A model generated the notes under the pieces. It saw nothing but the letters and a program-made list of their open reading frames with translations. It was not told the origin of the DNA and did no database searches. Source: Lachnospiraceae bacterium (GTDB lineage: Bacteria > Bacillota > Clostridia > Lachnospirales > Lachnospiraceae). Taken from it: a DNA stretch of 55,785 nucleotides. This document shows positions 17,398 through 27,384 of this stretch, piece after piece (the first letter of the stretch is position 1; each line of letters begins with the position of its first letter). The translations under genes and the position numbers were made by a program. The DNA is taken from NCBI GenBank assembly GCA_949383255.1, contig CASJPF010000025.1, forward strand, positions 1 to 55,785, in the 5' to 3' direction.

Positions 17398-18373
17398 TTA
17401 ATTTCTCCATCAACTCATCTCTTGTGACAACTGCTGTCCCTCTTTTCCCTATAACAATTCCTGCCGCAATATTGGCTAAAATTACCGCCTCATCAATTGT
17501 AAGTCCACTCGCAAGCCCTAATGTAACTGCGCTAATTACAGTATCGCCGGCACCTGTAACATCAAACACTTGAACTGCCTTGGAAGCGTAATCTCTTCTA
17601 TTACTGCCGTTTTCAAAAATGGATATCCCCTCAGAGCCTCTTGTCACAATGATGCATTTCGCCTTGGATCGCTCCAAATAAGCTTTACCTGCCCTATCTA
17701 ATGAATCCAAATCCCCTATCTGAATATTGACTGCGTTTTCTAATTCCAGGTTATTTGGCTTAACAAAACTCGCATTCTCAAAAGCATCAATATGTCGGCT
17801 TTTGGAATCGACTGTAACAATAACATGATTTATATTGCAAAGATGAATTATCTTTCTCACAAACTTTGAGTCGTCCAACACACCCTTACAATAATCTGAA
17901 AGCACTACAGCATCCCACTCAGATATGTGAGATGCAATATATTCAAAAATTTTTGTACAAACGTTCTCCTGTATTGGGCTGTTATCTTCTTTATCCACCC
18001 GCAAAAGCTGCTGCGCCTTCGTCGCAAAACGTATCTTAACAGTAGTCAGGCGATCTCCATCTGCAAAAATACCCTCTGTATCAATAGAGGCATTTCTCAA
18101 AAACTCCCTGAGCCATATCCCACTGTCGTCCAATCCCGCTACGCCTGCCATAGCAAGTTTTCCACCCATAGCATGCATATTTAATGCCACATTGGAAGCT
18201 CCCCCTGCACTTCTCTGTGTTCCTTTGTAATTTAAAATAGGAACCGGAGCCTCCGGTGATATTCTGCCTACTTTTCCCAGAATATATTCGTCTACCATCA
18301 AATCTCCAAGCACCAAAATCCGCTTCTTATGAAAATTATTTAGAACAGCATTTGCCAATCGATCCTCTCGCAT
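17369..18373 (-). CDS. hldE1 (rfaE1): Heptose 7-phosphate kinase (HldE N-terminal domain type)
   Basis: A 334-residue PfkB/ribokinase-type sugar kinase equal to the N-terminal domain of HldE. Marks are LVLGDLMVDEYILGKVGRIS, SAGGASNVALNM, SDYCKGVL, DSKSRHID and the PfkB active-site signature DVTGAGDT near the C-terminus. It phosphorylates heptose 7-phosphate at C1 in the beta form, pointing to the ADP-heptose rather than the GDP-heptose branch (which uses a GHMP kinase). I start at 18373, which has AAAGGA 10 bases upstream and lies 4 bases past the previous gene; the frame from 18469 would overlap that gene. Confidence 0.9.
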   Translation of the reverse strand: MREDRLANAVLNNFHKKRILVLGDLMVDEYILGKVGRISPEAPVPILNYKGTQRSAGGASNVALNMHAMGGKLAMAGVAGLDDSGIWLREFLRNASIDTEGIFADGDRLTTVKIRFATKAQQLLRVDKEDNSPIQENVCTKIFEYIASHISEWDAVVLSDYCKGVLDDSKFVRKIIHLCNINHVIVTVDSKSRHIDAFENASFVKPNNLELENAVNIQIGDLDSLDRAGKAYLERSKAKCIIVTRGSEGISIFENGSNRRDYASKAVQVFDVTGAGDTVISAVTLGLASGLTIDEAVILANIAAGIVIGKRGTAVVTRDELMEKLNEKKDYNFG

Positions 18374-18377
18374 AAAG

Positions 18378-19385
18378 TTATAATCCTTTCCCAGAACATG
18401 TATTGTTGTCTGTTTCTGCTTTCTCCTGATCGCTTCTACTACCACGTTCAATATTTGTTTCTCGTTCAATATAGATAGGACGATTCTTTACCTCCATATA
18501 AATTCGTGCAAGATACTCCCCAATTACCCCTAATGTGGTGATAATCACCCCCCCCAGAAACAGAAGGACAATCATAATGCTGTTGTAACCAGTTCTAGGA
18601 ACAAGTGGGTTTTTGAGCGCGGCAATACCAATTGTAGCAGCATACAGAAAAGAAGCAATTGTAATGATTATACCGAGATATATCACTCCGCGCAAGGGCG
18701 TTGTCGCAAAAGCGATAAATCCATTGTAAGCATAACGCAACAATCCAAAAAAACTCCATTTGGTGTGCCCTGCAACCCGCTCAACATTTTCATACTCTAT
18801 CCACTTGTTTTTAAATCCCACCCAAGAATAAATTCCTTTTGTAAAACGCTCTCGTTCACTCATTGACACAATGGAATCCACAACAGTTCTCTTCATTAAA
18901 CAGTAATCTGTACTTCCTGATATCAAATCTAAGACAGTAATATAATTAATAATCGAGTAAAACGCCTTTGAAAAAACACTTCTTATCAAAGGCTCTCCTT
19001 TTCTGGATACCCGCCTTGCAGTAGCTCTGTCATATCCTTCTTTTTCAATTGCGTCAATCATTTGTACTAACAATTTGGGTGGATGCTGTAAATCTGCATC
19101 TATAAGTGCAACGTAGTCGCCAGTGCTTTTGCTTAATCCTGCATAGATTGCCGATTCTTTTCCAAAATTTCTTGAGAGGGCAATATACTGTACCAGCCCT
19201 TCATTTGCAGTTTCTACCACCCTTTTAATTTCGTCTAGTGTATTATCTTTACTCCCATCATCAACATATGTGATGATAAAATGAAAAGCAGGAAGTTCCT
19301 GAAAAACTTCCTTAACAGCATTATAAAATAATTTGATACATTTCTCTTCATTATAACATGGTACGATTAATTCTATTGTTTTCAT
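18378..19385 (-). CDS. GT2 polyprenyl-phosphate glycosyltransferase (GtrB/DPM1-like)
   Basis: About 335 residues. The GT-A domain begins IELIVPCYNEEKC, with YVDDGSKDNT near 40-49 and the DADLQHP metal site near 95. Two C-terminal membrane helices are followed by GVIGEYLARIYMEVKNRPIY. It should load a sugar onto undecaprenyl phosphate for use outside the membrane, perhaps by the DUF6311 protein in the same operon. The ATG at 19385 has AAGGA about 6 bases upstream; the frame from 19457 would add residues that overlap the upstream gene. Second of three GtrB-like enzymes in the window. Confidence 0.85.
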   Translation of the reverse strand: MKTIELIVPCYNEEKCIKLFYNAVKEVFQELPAFHFIITYVDDGSKDNTLDEIKRVVETANEGLVQYIALSRNFGKESAIYAGLSKSTGDYVALIDADLQHPPKLLVQMIDAIEKEGYDRATARRVSRKGEPLIRSVFSKAFYSIINYITVLDLISGSTDYCLMKRTVVDSIVSMSERERFTKGIYSWVGFKNKWIEYENVERVAGHTKWSFFGLLRYAYNGFIAFATTPLRGVIYLGIIITIASFLYAATIGIAALKNPLVPRTGYNSIMIVLLFLGGVIITTLGVIGEYLARIYMEVKNRPIYIERETNIERGSRSDQEKAETDNNTCSGKGL

Positions 19386-19437
19386 GCGTTTTCCTTCAAT
19401 CTTAGTTTCCTTCACTCCTGTCGCTTTTCTATACCAA

Positions 19438-20502
19438 TTATGGCTTGTCCTTCCCATAAGTTTTTCCCATTTTAACTGGATAATGGAATATTTTCAACAC
19501 AACATACCATACAATCATTAAAAACGTATACTGTGTATACCAAAAATGATTTAGAAAATATAAATCTCTGTTTTTTATTGTCAATTTTACCGCCTCCAAA
19601 ACCACAGGTACCACCAAACCACAATATGGTATAAAAAACAATTTTCTTTTACGAAGCCCACTTTCTTTTTTGCTTCGTTGTGCAAATCCTACGCCTTCTG
19701 TTTGGAATAAATTATTTTTAACACGCCACTTCAGTTTACTCAAATATGTTTTTTTATCTAATCCAGCGCGATGACATATAAAGTCCTCTTTCATTACTAC
19801 TGCACACATTGTTTGTTGAACCATATTAGAAAAAATATTAGCGGCAAAACTTTTATTTTTCCCATCTCTATAATAAATCGCACGTGCTGTCTCAATCTCA
19901 AACATATTTCCCAAAGCATCAAACAAAGGAAGCACTGTACACCCCTGAAAGCTTAGCAATATTCCATTTCCAACATCTTTATGTTTATATTGTCTTGTTA
20001 AATCCTCTATACGATTGTATCCATTATATCGGTAAACAAAATTGGAAAATGGGTCACCTATAAAATTTGCATATCGTACTACTCCATTTTCTCCCTGTTT
20101 GCACACTTGACCTGTCGACACAATATTTTTAACAAAGGGATAGCTTTCCATAATGCTAACTCTGTTTTTTAATGAATTCATATTAATAAAAGACTCATCC
20201 GAATCAATAAAAATTCCATACCTACCCTTTGCAGCCAATAACCCTTGCTGTTTTGCAAATTCCGGCAATTTTCTCGCATTGTGTATCATTACTGCATCAT
20301 ATTTCTGTGCTATCTTTGCTGTTCGATCTGTAGACCCCCCATCGACAAGTAATATTTCTATTTGTGTCTGATCAAATTCCTGTTCTCGAATGCTTTTCAG
20401 TGAATCCTCCAGCGTTTTCTCCGAATTAAAAGTAGGCATTATAATCGAAATACTATATACGTTCTCTATTCTCTGCTTCTTCACCCTATTCAAAACCTCC
20501 AT
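19438..20502 (-). CDS. Glycosyltransferase family 2
   Basis: A 354-residue GT2. The N-terminal GT-A domain has SIIMPTFNSEKT, LLVDGGSTDRT and the acidic metal site FIDSDE. The C-terminal third has two short hydrophobic stretches (about 285-305 and 325-345), suggesting membrane association. Substrates are unknown. It starts 3 bases after the previous gene with only a weak ribosome binding site, so it is probably translationally coupled to it. Confidence 0.8.
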   Translation of the reverse strand: MEVLNRVKKQRIENVYSISIIMPTFNSEKTLEDSLKSIREQEFDQTQIEILLVDGGSTDRTAKIAQKYDAVMIHNARKLPEFAKQQGLLAAKGRYGIFIDSDESFINMNSLKNRVSIMESYPFVKNIVSTGQVCKQGENGVVRYANFIGDPFSNFVYRYNGYNRIEDLTRQYKHKDVGNGILLSFQGCTVLPLFDALGNMFEIETARAIYYRDGKNKSFAANIFSNMVQQTMCAVVMKEDFICHRAGLDKKTYLSKLKWRVKNNLFQTEGVGFAQRSKKESGLRKRKLFFIPYCGLVVPVVLEAVKLTIKNRDLYFLNHFWYTQYTFLMIVWYVVLKIFHYPVKMGKTYGKDKP

Positions 20503-20505
20503 ACT

Positions 20506-21555
20506 TTACCAACCCCGAAGAATCCTAATTAATCGAAACCATGTTTTAGGACACTTTTTCCAAAATAAAATACTCCAATAAATTCCCCAATCTTTGCATC
20601 CCTTTTTAGGAATTCTTTTCAAATCACTGATATACTTATCATATAGCCTGTGTATTTCAGCAAAATAATCGCCTCTTTCTCGTTCATTTTTTTCATGCGC
20701 ATACACCATAAACCATGACCGTAGCACTACCAGATATCCTCCCGGCAAAACTGCATTGTATACATCCTCCCATCCAAGTGTTCTATAATAGTCCAGCTCT
20801 TCTTCCAAAGCATATACATAATGTTTGACATGCAATGACACTGTACTTTTATGACTTAGTGACATTGCACAAACTCGATACAATATATGAATCTGATTTG
20901 TAACCACAATTTTTTTTGCCATTCCAGAAACACGACTTGCACAGAAAGAATCATTAAAGTAATGTGTAGGCATTTTTTCCTTTACTTTCATAAAGGCTTC
21001 CACCATCTGATCCATAAAGGCTTTCTTGAATAACATTCCCCAGAAAAATCCAGGACGTACATCTGTATTACAACGATATCTTAATCCAAAATCATGTCCG
21101 GACATTATTTGCGGTTTTCCAAGAATATCTTTTGATAAGTTTTCTTCCCAGTTATAATTGCTTATTTCTGCAAAATCATTCACTCTTCTGTTAAATGTTG
21201 TAACTACTTCCGCATCGGGATAAGAATCTGAAATTCTCATAACATCCTCAAGCAAATACGGACTCCATACATCATCATCATCAGACAATACAATATAATC
21301 TCCTGATGACGCTCTATACCCCCGCTCTCTTGCAGCAGATGCCCCACTATTCTCTTGATGAAATACATGAACCCTTGCATCAATATGCTCATAATGATAC
21401 ATAATTTCCAATGTTTGATCTTTTGAGCCATCGTCCACAAGAATCAATTCTATATTTTTGTATGTCTGTGCCAATATACTATCCACTGTTTCATTTAGAA
21501 AATCAGCTCCATTATAAGAGCCAATCACAATACTAATTAATCTACTGTCTTCCAT
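20506..21555 (-). CDS. Glycosyltransferase family 2
   Basis: A 349-residue GT2 without membrane segments. Marks are SIVIGSYNGADFLNET at the N-terminus, LILVDDGSKDQT, and the metal site VLSDDDDVWSPYLL, where four aspartates run together. It should transfer a sugar from a nucleotide donor to a lipid-linked glycan on the cytoplasmic face. GAGGAG lies 6 bases before the ATG. It lies between the DUF6311 gene and another GT2 in the heptose operon. Linkage and donor cannot be told. Confidence 0.82.
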   Translation of the reverse strand: MEDSRLISIVIGSYNGADFLNETVDSILAQTYKNIELILVDDGSKDQTLEIMYHYEHIDARVHVFHQENSGASAARERGYRASSGDYIVLSDDDDVWSPYLLEDVMRISDSYPDAEVVTTFNRRVNDFAEISNYNWEENLSKDILGKPQIMSGHDFGLRYRCNTDVRPGFFWGMLFKKAFMDQMVEAFMKVKEKMPTHYFNDSFCASRVSGMAKKIVVTNQIHILYRVCAMSLSHKSTVSLHVKHYVYALEEELDYYRTLGWEDVYNAVLPGGYLVVLRSWFMVYAHEKNERERGDYFAEIHRLYDKYISDLKRIPKKGCKDWGIYWSILFWKKCPKTWFRLIRILRGW

Positions 21556-21600
21556 TTTCTACTCCTCTCGAGTTGCTGTCATGACATAGACATTTATATT

Positions 21601-23262
21601 CTAATAATCAAATTCATTGACTTTCCCAGCATTATCCAGCCAAGTCACCCCAACTACAAAATCACTCACATTGTAATATTTCAACTCATGCATATGCTCT
21701 TCCATCAAATCTATTTGTTCGGGCAAAAAAACATAAATATTCTCGCTTTTTGCTTCTCCTCTTTCCAGCTCGGTCATGTTATCTCTCATTCCATCAATTT
21801 CTCTCGCAAAATAAAATCCATTCATTGTCAAATCGTATTCTAATGCAATTGCTGCCAATGAGATATAATAATCAATTCGTTCTTCTGGATAAGAAATATT
21901 TAAATGATTAAAATTCCTATATGCTGTAAGAGATTCCCAGAAATTTTCATCATTGTTCACATATATGATATTCTTCGAAAACCTCTGATGTTTCGTATTT
22001 AAAATACCATGTATGTCAAACATTTGTATACACATACATATCACTATAAGTATCATTCCAATAGGATTTCTTAATTTTGCAACAAATTTTATACAATAGA
22101 TTATTATCAAATAATATGCTGGCCAAACCAGTCTACCTGTGGAACGAAAAACAGCCCACAAGTCAACTATCTTTTGCGGCAAAGGCAATTCAAATAGCTT
22201 TCTATCTCCAAAAGTTACAATAGGAGATAATGCCCATATGATAGAAACAACACCAATTCCAAACAAAACAATATTAGAATAACAAATCCGAAACCTTTTT
22301 CGTTTAATAATTCCCAAAATAATCCACATAATGATACATATAACCAGTAAACAAATAACTCCCATTCCAAGATAGGCAAAACCTTCCTGTTGCATACCTG
22401 AAAAACATTCCCCTAACTCTGGAAGTATGTTAGAATAACCTCTAGGATTAAAAAAAGAATTTAAATTAAGACTAAAATTTCCAAGACCAAAAGCATTTGT
22501 AGCAGCACTTGACGTAAATCCACCTAACAACCAAAAATTAAACAATATTCCCAAGATATATGCTGCCATTGGAGTAAAATATTTTATCTTCTTCTGTTCA
22601 ATGATACTCTGAATAGCATATGCCGCAACAAAAAGGAAACACATTGGAAAAAAATAAAAATGTATACCTGAAACTAAAAATCCTAAAATTCCCCATTGTA
22701 TAATAGACTTTTTGAAGCTTTTGTAATTTTTTTTATGCTGTATCAACATATCAATTGAAGCCAAAATCAACCATTGTGCACTTAAAGAAGAATGCATAAA
22801 CATTCTATGAATAATAATCGGTGAGAAAATTAACACAACTGTACCTGCCAATGTACTAGTCAAACTCAACTTTAAATCATTAAAAATTTTAATCGAAAAA
22901 TACCCTTGAAGCCCAAAACAAATCAATCCCCATAATCCAAAATATTGGAAATATTCTGGAAGTATTCTGTTCCAAATTTTGAAAAATACTGCAAAAATAG
23001 GAATAGAATCCGTAAATATAATAGATGTTTGTATCGGATATGCCAAATTGTCTGTCATCCCAATCGGAAAATGCCAACCTGCCCTGCGATAAAATTCCCA
23101 GCCAAAATAATGTTGTGACAAATCTCCATGTCCAAACAGCCAGTCTACAAAGCAAGGATTCAAAATCCGAACTCCATAAACCATCACAAATGATATCACT
23201 CCCAATAAAAAACCAATGCCAGAAAAATATTTCCTGCATATCATGATGAGTTTTTCCACCAA
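21601..23262 (-). CDS. DUF6311 polytopic membrane protein, paralogue
   Basis: A 553-residue membrane protein with the same plan as the one at 10391-12091: about 11 helices and a soluble tail. The shared marks are GHGDLSQHYFGWEFYRR, FPIGMTDNLAYP and SIIFTDSIPIFAVFFK. Both also share a late segment with TMNGFYFARE. The two are clearly homologous but well diverged, so this is an old duplication or separate import. The frame opens with TTG (23262); GTG at 23259 and ATG at 23244 are also possible, with GGCGGAG just upstream. Role inferred as lipid-linked sugar transfer; not proven for this family. Confidence 0.75.
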   Translation of the reverse strand: MVEKLIMICRKYFSGIGFLLGVISFVMVYGVRILNPCFVDWLFGHGDLSQHYFGWEFYRRAGWHFPIGMTDNLAYPIQTSIIFTDSIPIFAVFFKIWNRILPEYFQYFGLWGLICFGLQGYFSIKIFNDLKLSLTSTLAGTVVLIFSPIIIHRMFMHSSLSAQWLILASIDMLIQHKKNYKSFKKSIIQWGILGFLVSGIHFYFFPMCFLFVAAYAIQSIIEQKKIKYFTPMAAYILGILFNFWLLGGFTSSAATNAFGLGNFSLNLNSFFNPRGYSNILPELGECFSGMQQEGFAYLGMGVICLLVICIIMWIILGIIKRKRFRICYSNIVLFGIGVVSIIWALSPIVTFGDRKLFELPLPQKIVDLWAVFRSTGRLVWPAYYLIIIYCIKFVAKLRNPIGMILIVICMCIQMFDIHGILNTKHQRFSKNIIYVNNDENFWESLTAYRNFNHLNISYPEERIDYYISLAAIALEYDLTMNGFYFAREIDGMRDNMTELERGEAKSENIYVFLPEQIDLMEEHMHELKYYNVSDFVVGVTWLDNAGKVNEFDY

Positions 23263-23319
23263 AGCTCCGCCCTTTCACTCGCTACTATACATTATTTTAG
23301 AAAAAATAATCATAAATAT

Positions 23320-24492
23320 TTACAAAAGAGCATTTCTATTCCTTAAATATAGTGTATCTATAAACTCTCCAAATACGCTACCTGCATCATCCCACAAAAA
23401 ATGAGAAGAATACTGGTATGCACTCTTCCTAATATTTTCATAACCTATCTTGTCAGATAGGACTGCACGCATTTGATATAACAATCCATTGACGGTATTT
23501 TCCTTGCATAGATAACCAGCCTTTCCATAATCAATCGCTTCGCAAATACCTGGAGAATGAAACGCAATGCATGGTGTACCGACACAACCTGCCTCTGTGA
23601 TCGGAATCCCCCATCCCTCTCTAATAGAAGGAAACAAAAGCACCCATGAACGACTTAGCAATTCCAACTTTTTTTCCTCTGAAACATATCCCCAACTTAC
23701 AATATCGCCTGTAGGATTTTCCCCTAATGCATCTTCCCATATCAGATGATTTTTGTTACAAACTGGCATCAAATTTTTATTTACATATTCTTGATCCTTT
23801 TTTCCCACAATCCATAATCTTGCACTAGGATTTTCCTTTTTCAAGCAAGCAAGCGCTTCTACTGCCACATCAATTCCTTTATATGGCGAGTATCTGCCTA
23901 CATATATAAAGGTCGGATTTGTCTCTTTTTGACACCAATCTTCTATTTTCCATGGTTTAAAGGATACTCCATTATAGATAATTTTTATTTTATTTTTATC
24001 GTATCCTCTCTCGATAAGTTCATCTCTTGTTGATTTTGACACTGTAATGACAGAATCAAAACGATTTAAACGAAGAAAGCTCTCCTCAAATGCCTTTCCT
24101 ATTTTGCTAAGCGGAAACTTTGCACTATAATCCCATATTTCCTTGGTAAGCTGATGAATATAAAAAATTCGTTTATAACGTTCAACCCAAAGAGGAGTAA
24201 AAAATCGATGTGTATTACACTGTTCTATTACGAAATCAATACAATTACGATATCTTTTATAAAATCGCATTGCTGCTGGAATAACCGTAAACACATTTCC
24301 ATGTCTGATATAAGTTATCCCATCAATCTCCTCATATTCTGCTTGTCCCTCATTTCGTGCCGAAAAGTGGTATATCTTATATTTCTTTTTATCGGCACGA
24401 CTTAACATCTCATGTGTATGAACTTCTGCACCACCTGCCTTGGGCGACCTGATATCTCTCCATGATAACGCTAGTATTGTTATTTTCTTCAT
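23320..24492 (-). CDS. Glycosyltransferase family 4
   Basis: A 390-residue GT-B fold enzyme. The N-terminal domain opens with ILALSWRDIRSPKAGGAEVH, where the glycine-rich GGAE loop binds the donor. The C-terminal GT4 domain has FIYVGRYSPYKGIDVAVEAL and the nucleotide-sugar motif EGWGIPITEAG (EX7E). Cytoplasmic, retaining; sugar unknown. I start at 24492, where AGGAGGGG is about 7 bases upstream; the frame continues to 24552 without a site. It is the first gene after a 166-bp gap in the operon and may have its own promoter there, though I see no strong one. Confidence 0.85.
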   Translation of the reverse strand: MKKITILALSWRDIRSPKAGGAEVHTHEMLSRADKKKYKIYHFSARNEGQAEYEEIDGITYIRHGNVFTVIPAAMRFYKRYRNCIDFVIEQCNTHRFFTPLWVERYKRIFYIHQLTKEIWDYSAKFPLSKIGKAFEESFLRLNRFDSVITVSKSTRDELIERGYDKNKIKIIYNGVSFKPWKIEDWCQKETNPTFIYVGRYSPYKGIDVAVEALACLKKENPSARLWIVGKKDQEYVNKNLMPVCNKNHLIWEDALGENPTGDIVSWGYVSEEKKLELLSRSWVLLFPSIREGWGIPITEAGCVGTPCIAFHSPGICEAIDYGKAGYLCKENTVNGLLYQMRAVLSDKIGYENIRKSAYQYSSHFLWDDAGSVFGEFIDTLYLRNRNALL

Positions 24493-24658
24493 AAATATGC
24501 CCCTCCTAATATGATTCACACGAGAAGTCATCCACATTCCCTTTATATCCAACTAACTCATATCAATAACATAATTAGATTCATAATTGCTGTTATTCAT
24601 ATTAATTCCGTCCCCATTTAATTTCTCTTACTCTTCTTATTATTTTAATACATAAAAA

Positions 24659-26074
24659 TTAAAACTGAAAATAAATAAATGGACTTGCCCCTGTATAAGC
24701 AAGACCAATTGTCAATCCAAGAAACACAAACCAAATAATCAGTGAAGATATCTTGCTTAAATCCATAATCCCATAATATCCATTGCAGAAATTTTTTGTT
24801 TCACTTTTTCGATAAGCTTTTATATGACACACAATCATAAGAAGCAATGAGAAAAATGTCCACGAATACAAATGACTGACACCTTTGCTTAAAAAAATCA
24901 TGCGTTTTATAATGATAAATGCAATACTTATATTATCTGCCCTAAAAAATATCCAACAAAAACACACAAAAACATCTGTTCCAATAATATATAAAATATT
25001 CTGTATAACACCCTGTTCGCTGTCTTTTTTCGCAAGTTTTTTGTGCACGCACAGTGCAATTCCATGTAGCGAACCCCATACAATAAATGTCCAATTCGCT
25101 CCATGCCATAAACCACCTAATGCCATAGTAAGCATTAAATTGAGATAAGTTCTTATCTTTCCTTTTCGATTGCCGCCTAAAGGAATATAGAGATATTCTT
25201 TTAACCATGTAGAAAGGCTAATATGCCAGCGCTTCCAAAATTCTGATACATTTTTCGAGATATAGGGCATATTAAAATTTCTTGTGAAATCATACCCAAG
25301 ACACTTTGCACTTCCTATCGCCATATCAGAGTATCCTGAAAAATCAAAATAAATCTGCATTGCATAAGATACTGCTGCGAAAGCAATTGTCTCTGCACTG
25401 AATACTGTCGGATACCGGAACACCTCGTCAACATACACAGATAAATTATCAGCCAACACAACTTTCTTAAATAACCCAAATACAAAAATCTGCAACCCTG
25501 TTTCAAGATTTCTAATAGACACATTTCTATCCTCTGACAACTGAGGAAGAAATTCTGAAGCCTTTACAATCGGACCAGCTACCAATTGTGGGAAAAAGGC
25601 AATATAAAGCGCCACATTAACAAAACTTTGTTCCGCTTTTATCTTTCCTAAATGAACATCAGCAATATAACTAATTGCCTGAAATGTATAAAACGAAATT
25701 CCCACAGGAAGAATAATATTTAATGTTCCAACTCTTGAGATAGAAAACATTTTGCAAAATGACTCTACAAAAAAATTATAATACTTAAAAATCCCAAGCA
25801 CAACAAGAACAATACAGATTGCTGAAATCAAAACAGCCTTGTTTTGATGATATAATCCAGCAAAATATGCAATAAGTGTCACAAATAAAATTAAAAAACA
25901 AAATCGCCAATCCCACCAGCCATAAAATATATAACTAGCAATCAGCAAAATCATATGTCGGACAAAATAAACACAGTTTCCGAACTTTTCTTTTACTGCC
26001 TTCACATTTGTTATTTCTTCTAGAGCAATAACAAGTATAAAAAATACAATAAACGTTAAACTTGCAAATGTCAT
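24659..26074 (-). CDS. MBOAT family O-acyltransferase (AlgI/DltB-like)
   Basis: A 471-residue membrane-bound O-acyltransferase with about 11 membrane segments. The catalytic histidine region GGLWHGANWTFIVWGSLHG and the block NVSEFWKRWHISLSTWLKEYLYIPLGGNRKG-type (about residues 265-300) are both present. It should pass acyl groups, probably acetyl, across the membrane to a partner. The gene directly upstream (26075) is an SGNH-fold protein abutting it with no gap, the usual two-part acylation unit. Its ribosome site overlaps the end of that gene. Confidence 0.87.
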   Translation of the reverse strand: MTFASLTFIVFFILVIALEEITNVKAVKEKFGNCVYFVRHMILLIASYIFYGWWDWRFCFLILFVTLIAYFAGLYHQNKAVLISAICIVLVVLGIFKYYNFFVESFCKMFSISRVGTLNIILPVGISFYTFQAISYIADVHLGKIKAEQSFVNVALYIAFFPQLVAGPIVKASEFLPQLSEDRNVSIRNLETGLQIFVFGLFKKVVLADNLSVYVDEVFRYPTVFSAETIAFAAVSYAMQIYFDFSGYSDMAIGSAKCLGYDFTRNFNMPYISKNVSEFWKRWHISLSTWLKEYLYIPLGGNRKGKIRTYLNLMLTMALGGLWHGANWTFIVWGSLHGIALCVHKKLAKKDSEQGVIQNILYIIGTDVFVCFCWIFFRADNISIAFIIIKRMIFLSKGVSHLYSWTFFSLLLMIVCHIKAYRKSETKNFCNGYYGIMDLSKISSLIIWFVFLGLTIGLAYTGASPFIYFQF

Positions 26075-27133
26075 CTATTTCCCCTCAATTTCCATAATCT
26101 TATCAAACAGTGCATTTGCAACTAACTCATGTCCTCTCCTATTTAGATGCCCCTTGCCTGCTTCTGTGTTTGAAAAACCGAATGGCAGTTCATAATTCTG
26201 TCTGTAATTTTCAAGAAATATACCTGACATGTCCAGAAATTCTATTCCATAATTTCTACATGCCGATGCAAATTCTGCTATGTCTTGCGGATTTCCAACT
26301 GTTCCCACTGTCCCATCATCATTTATACAAATATTTGGCATATAAAATACAAGTAATTTTACCTTATAACCACTGGCTTCCTTTGCAAGCTTCTCCATAT
26401 ACCTATTCAATTGTGTGTTATATACCGAATCTATATTTACTAAAGTATCACCAGAATTACTATTATCTGCCTTCGTTGCTGTATCATTATCATTCTCTGC
26501 TAGACTAGCATCATTTAAATCACACATATCCCGAATCTGCCTGTGTAGCAGACAAAAATAAGGTACCTTCTGCATATAATAAATCAAACCAGAATCAAAT
26601 GCGGGCGTCCGCTTACGGGTTCCAGTCAATACTTCCTCCATACTTTCTATAGACAATTTTACAGATCTCGTTTCCATAATGACATATTTCTGCGGAGAAT
26701 ATGCTTCCAGTGCATCCTCTAGATTATCTGAACACATGAAAAAGGTATGACCTTCCATTCCTATGTTGTATACCCCATAGCCCATACCTGATGTCTGCAT
26801 TAGATAATTCAGCAGATATGATACGGAACACTTTTGCGGAACATTATATGCATTCATATGTGATGACCCCATCAGCAAAATGTCAATATCTTCTTTGTCC
26901 AGTGTATATGCATTATTATATCCATTTGCATCATTTATCCCCCAGGCAAACCCTTCATAACCAACAGAATGAAATTGATTTTCCCAAGAATAGTCCGTTG
27001 CACCTGTTTCAGAGGTTTTCCTTATCCCATGATTATAATAAAACAGACTAAATACTGATAGTATTGCCACCGCTACAATACCTGCCACAAAACATTTTAA
27101 TAGCCAGATTATAACTCCCTTACCTTTTTTCAT
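26075..27133 (-). CDS. SGNH-fold acyltransferase partner, membrane anchored
   Basis: A 352-residue protein with one N-terminal membrane segment (about 9-32) and an outer domain. GSSH at 89-92 fits the SGNH nucleophile block; GHLNRRGHE near 328-336 fits the C-terminal His block. DltD-like and AlgX-like proteins of this plan receive the acyl group from an MBOAT protein and place it on a glycan. The MBOAT gene follows immediately, which supports that role. The asparagine-rich, aspartate-rich stretch near 220-235 is an odd low-complexity insert. AGAGGAA lies about 9 bases before the ATG. A weak TATAAT is at 27187-27192 on the minus strand. Confidence 0.72.
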   Translation of the reverse strand: MKKGKGVIIWLLKCFVAGIVAVAILSVFSLFYYNHGIRKTSETGATDYSWENQFHSVGYEGFAWGINDANGYNNAYTLDKEDIDILLMGSSHMNAYNVPQKCSVSYLLNYLMQTSGMGYGVYNIGMEGHTFFMCSDNLEDALEAYSPQKYVIMETRSVKLSIESMEEVLTGTRKRTPAFDSGLIYYMQKVPYFCLLHRQIRDMCDLNDASLAENDNDTATKADNSNSGDTLVNIDSVYNTQLNRYMEKLAKEASGYKVKLLVFYMPNICINDDGTVGTVGNPQDIAEFASACRNYGIEFLDMSGIFLENYRQNYELPFGFSNTEAGKGHLNRRGHELVANALFDKIMEIEGK

Positions 27134-27186
27134 TTGACAAAATTCCTCTTTCTATAGCCAACACACTATCACAAATAACTTTATCA

Positions 27187-27192
27187 ATTATA
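27187..27192 (-). promoter_or_regulatory. Candidate -10 box for the long heptose operon
   Basis: Perfect TATAAT on the minus strand, 54 bases before the ATG at 27133. No good -35 stands at 16-18 bp; TTGTGG is 20 bp away. Weak call. Confidence 0.3.
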
Positions 27193-27295
27193 ACCTATTT
27201 ACCCAAAAAAATCCACAATATTATTTTTAACAAATTTTTATTTGTTTAATACCTATTTTCACATCGTTTGTATACAAAGACTATAAAAAAGAAAA

Positions 27296-27351
27296 CCGCA
27301 GAATCTAAAAACCCATAGTAAGACTATACAGGTATCTTAATTCATCTGCGG
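27296..27351 (-). terminator. Intrinsic terminator of the 27-32 kb minus module
   Basis: Outer stem CCGCAGA (27296-27302) with TCTGCGG (27345-27351) plus an inner ATAGT/ACTAT hairpin. On the minus strand it is followed by TTTTCTTTTTT. It lies just after the pyruvyl transferase gene. Confidence 0.65.
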
Positions 27352-27384
27352 AACATTTTATAAATAATTATAGTAACTATTTCT

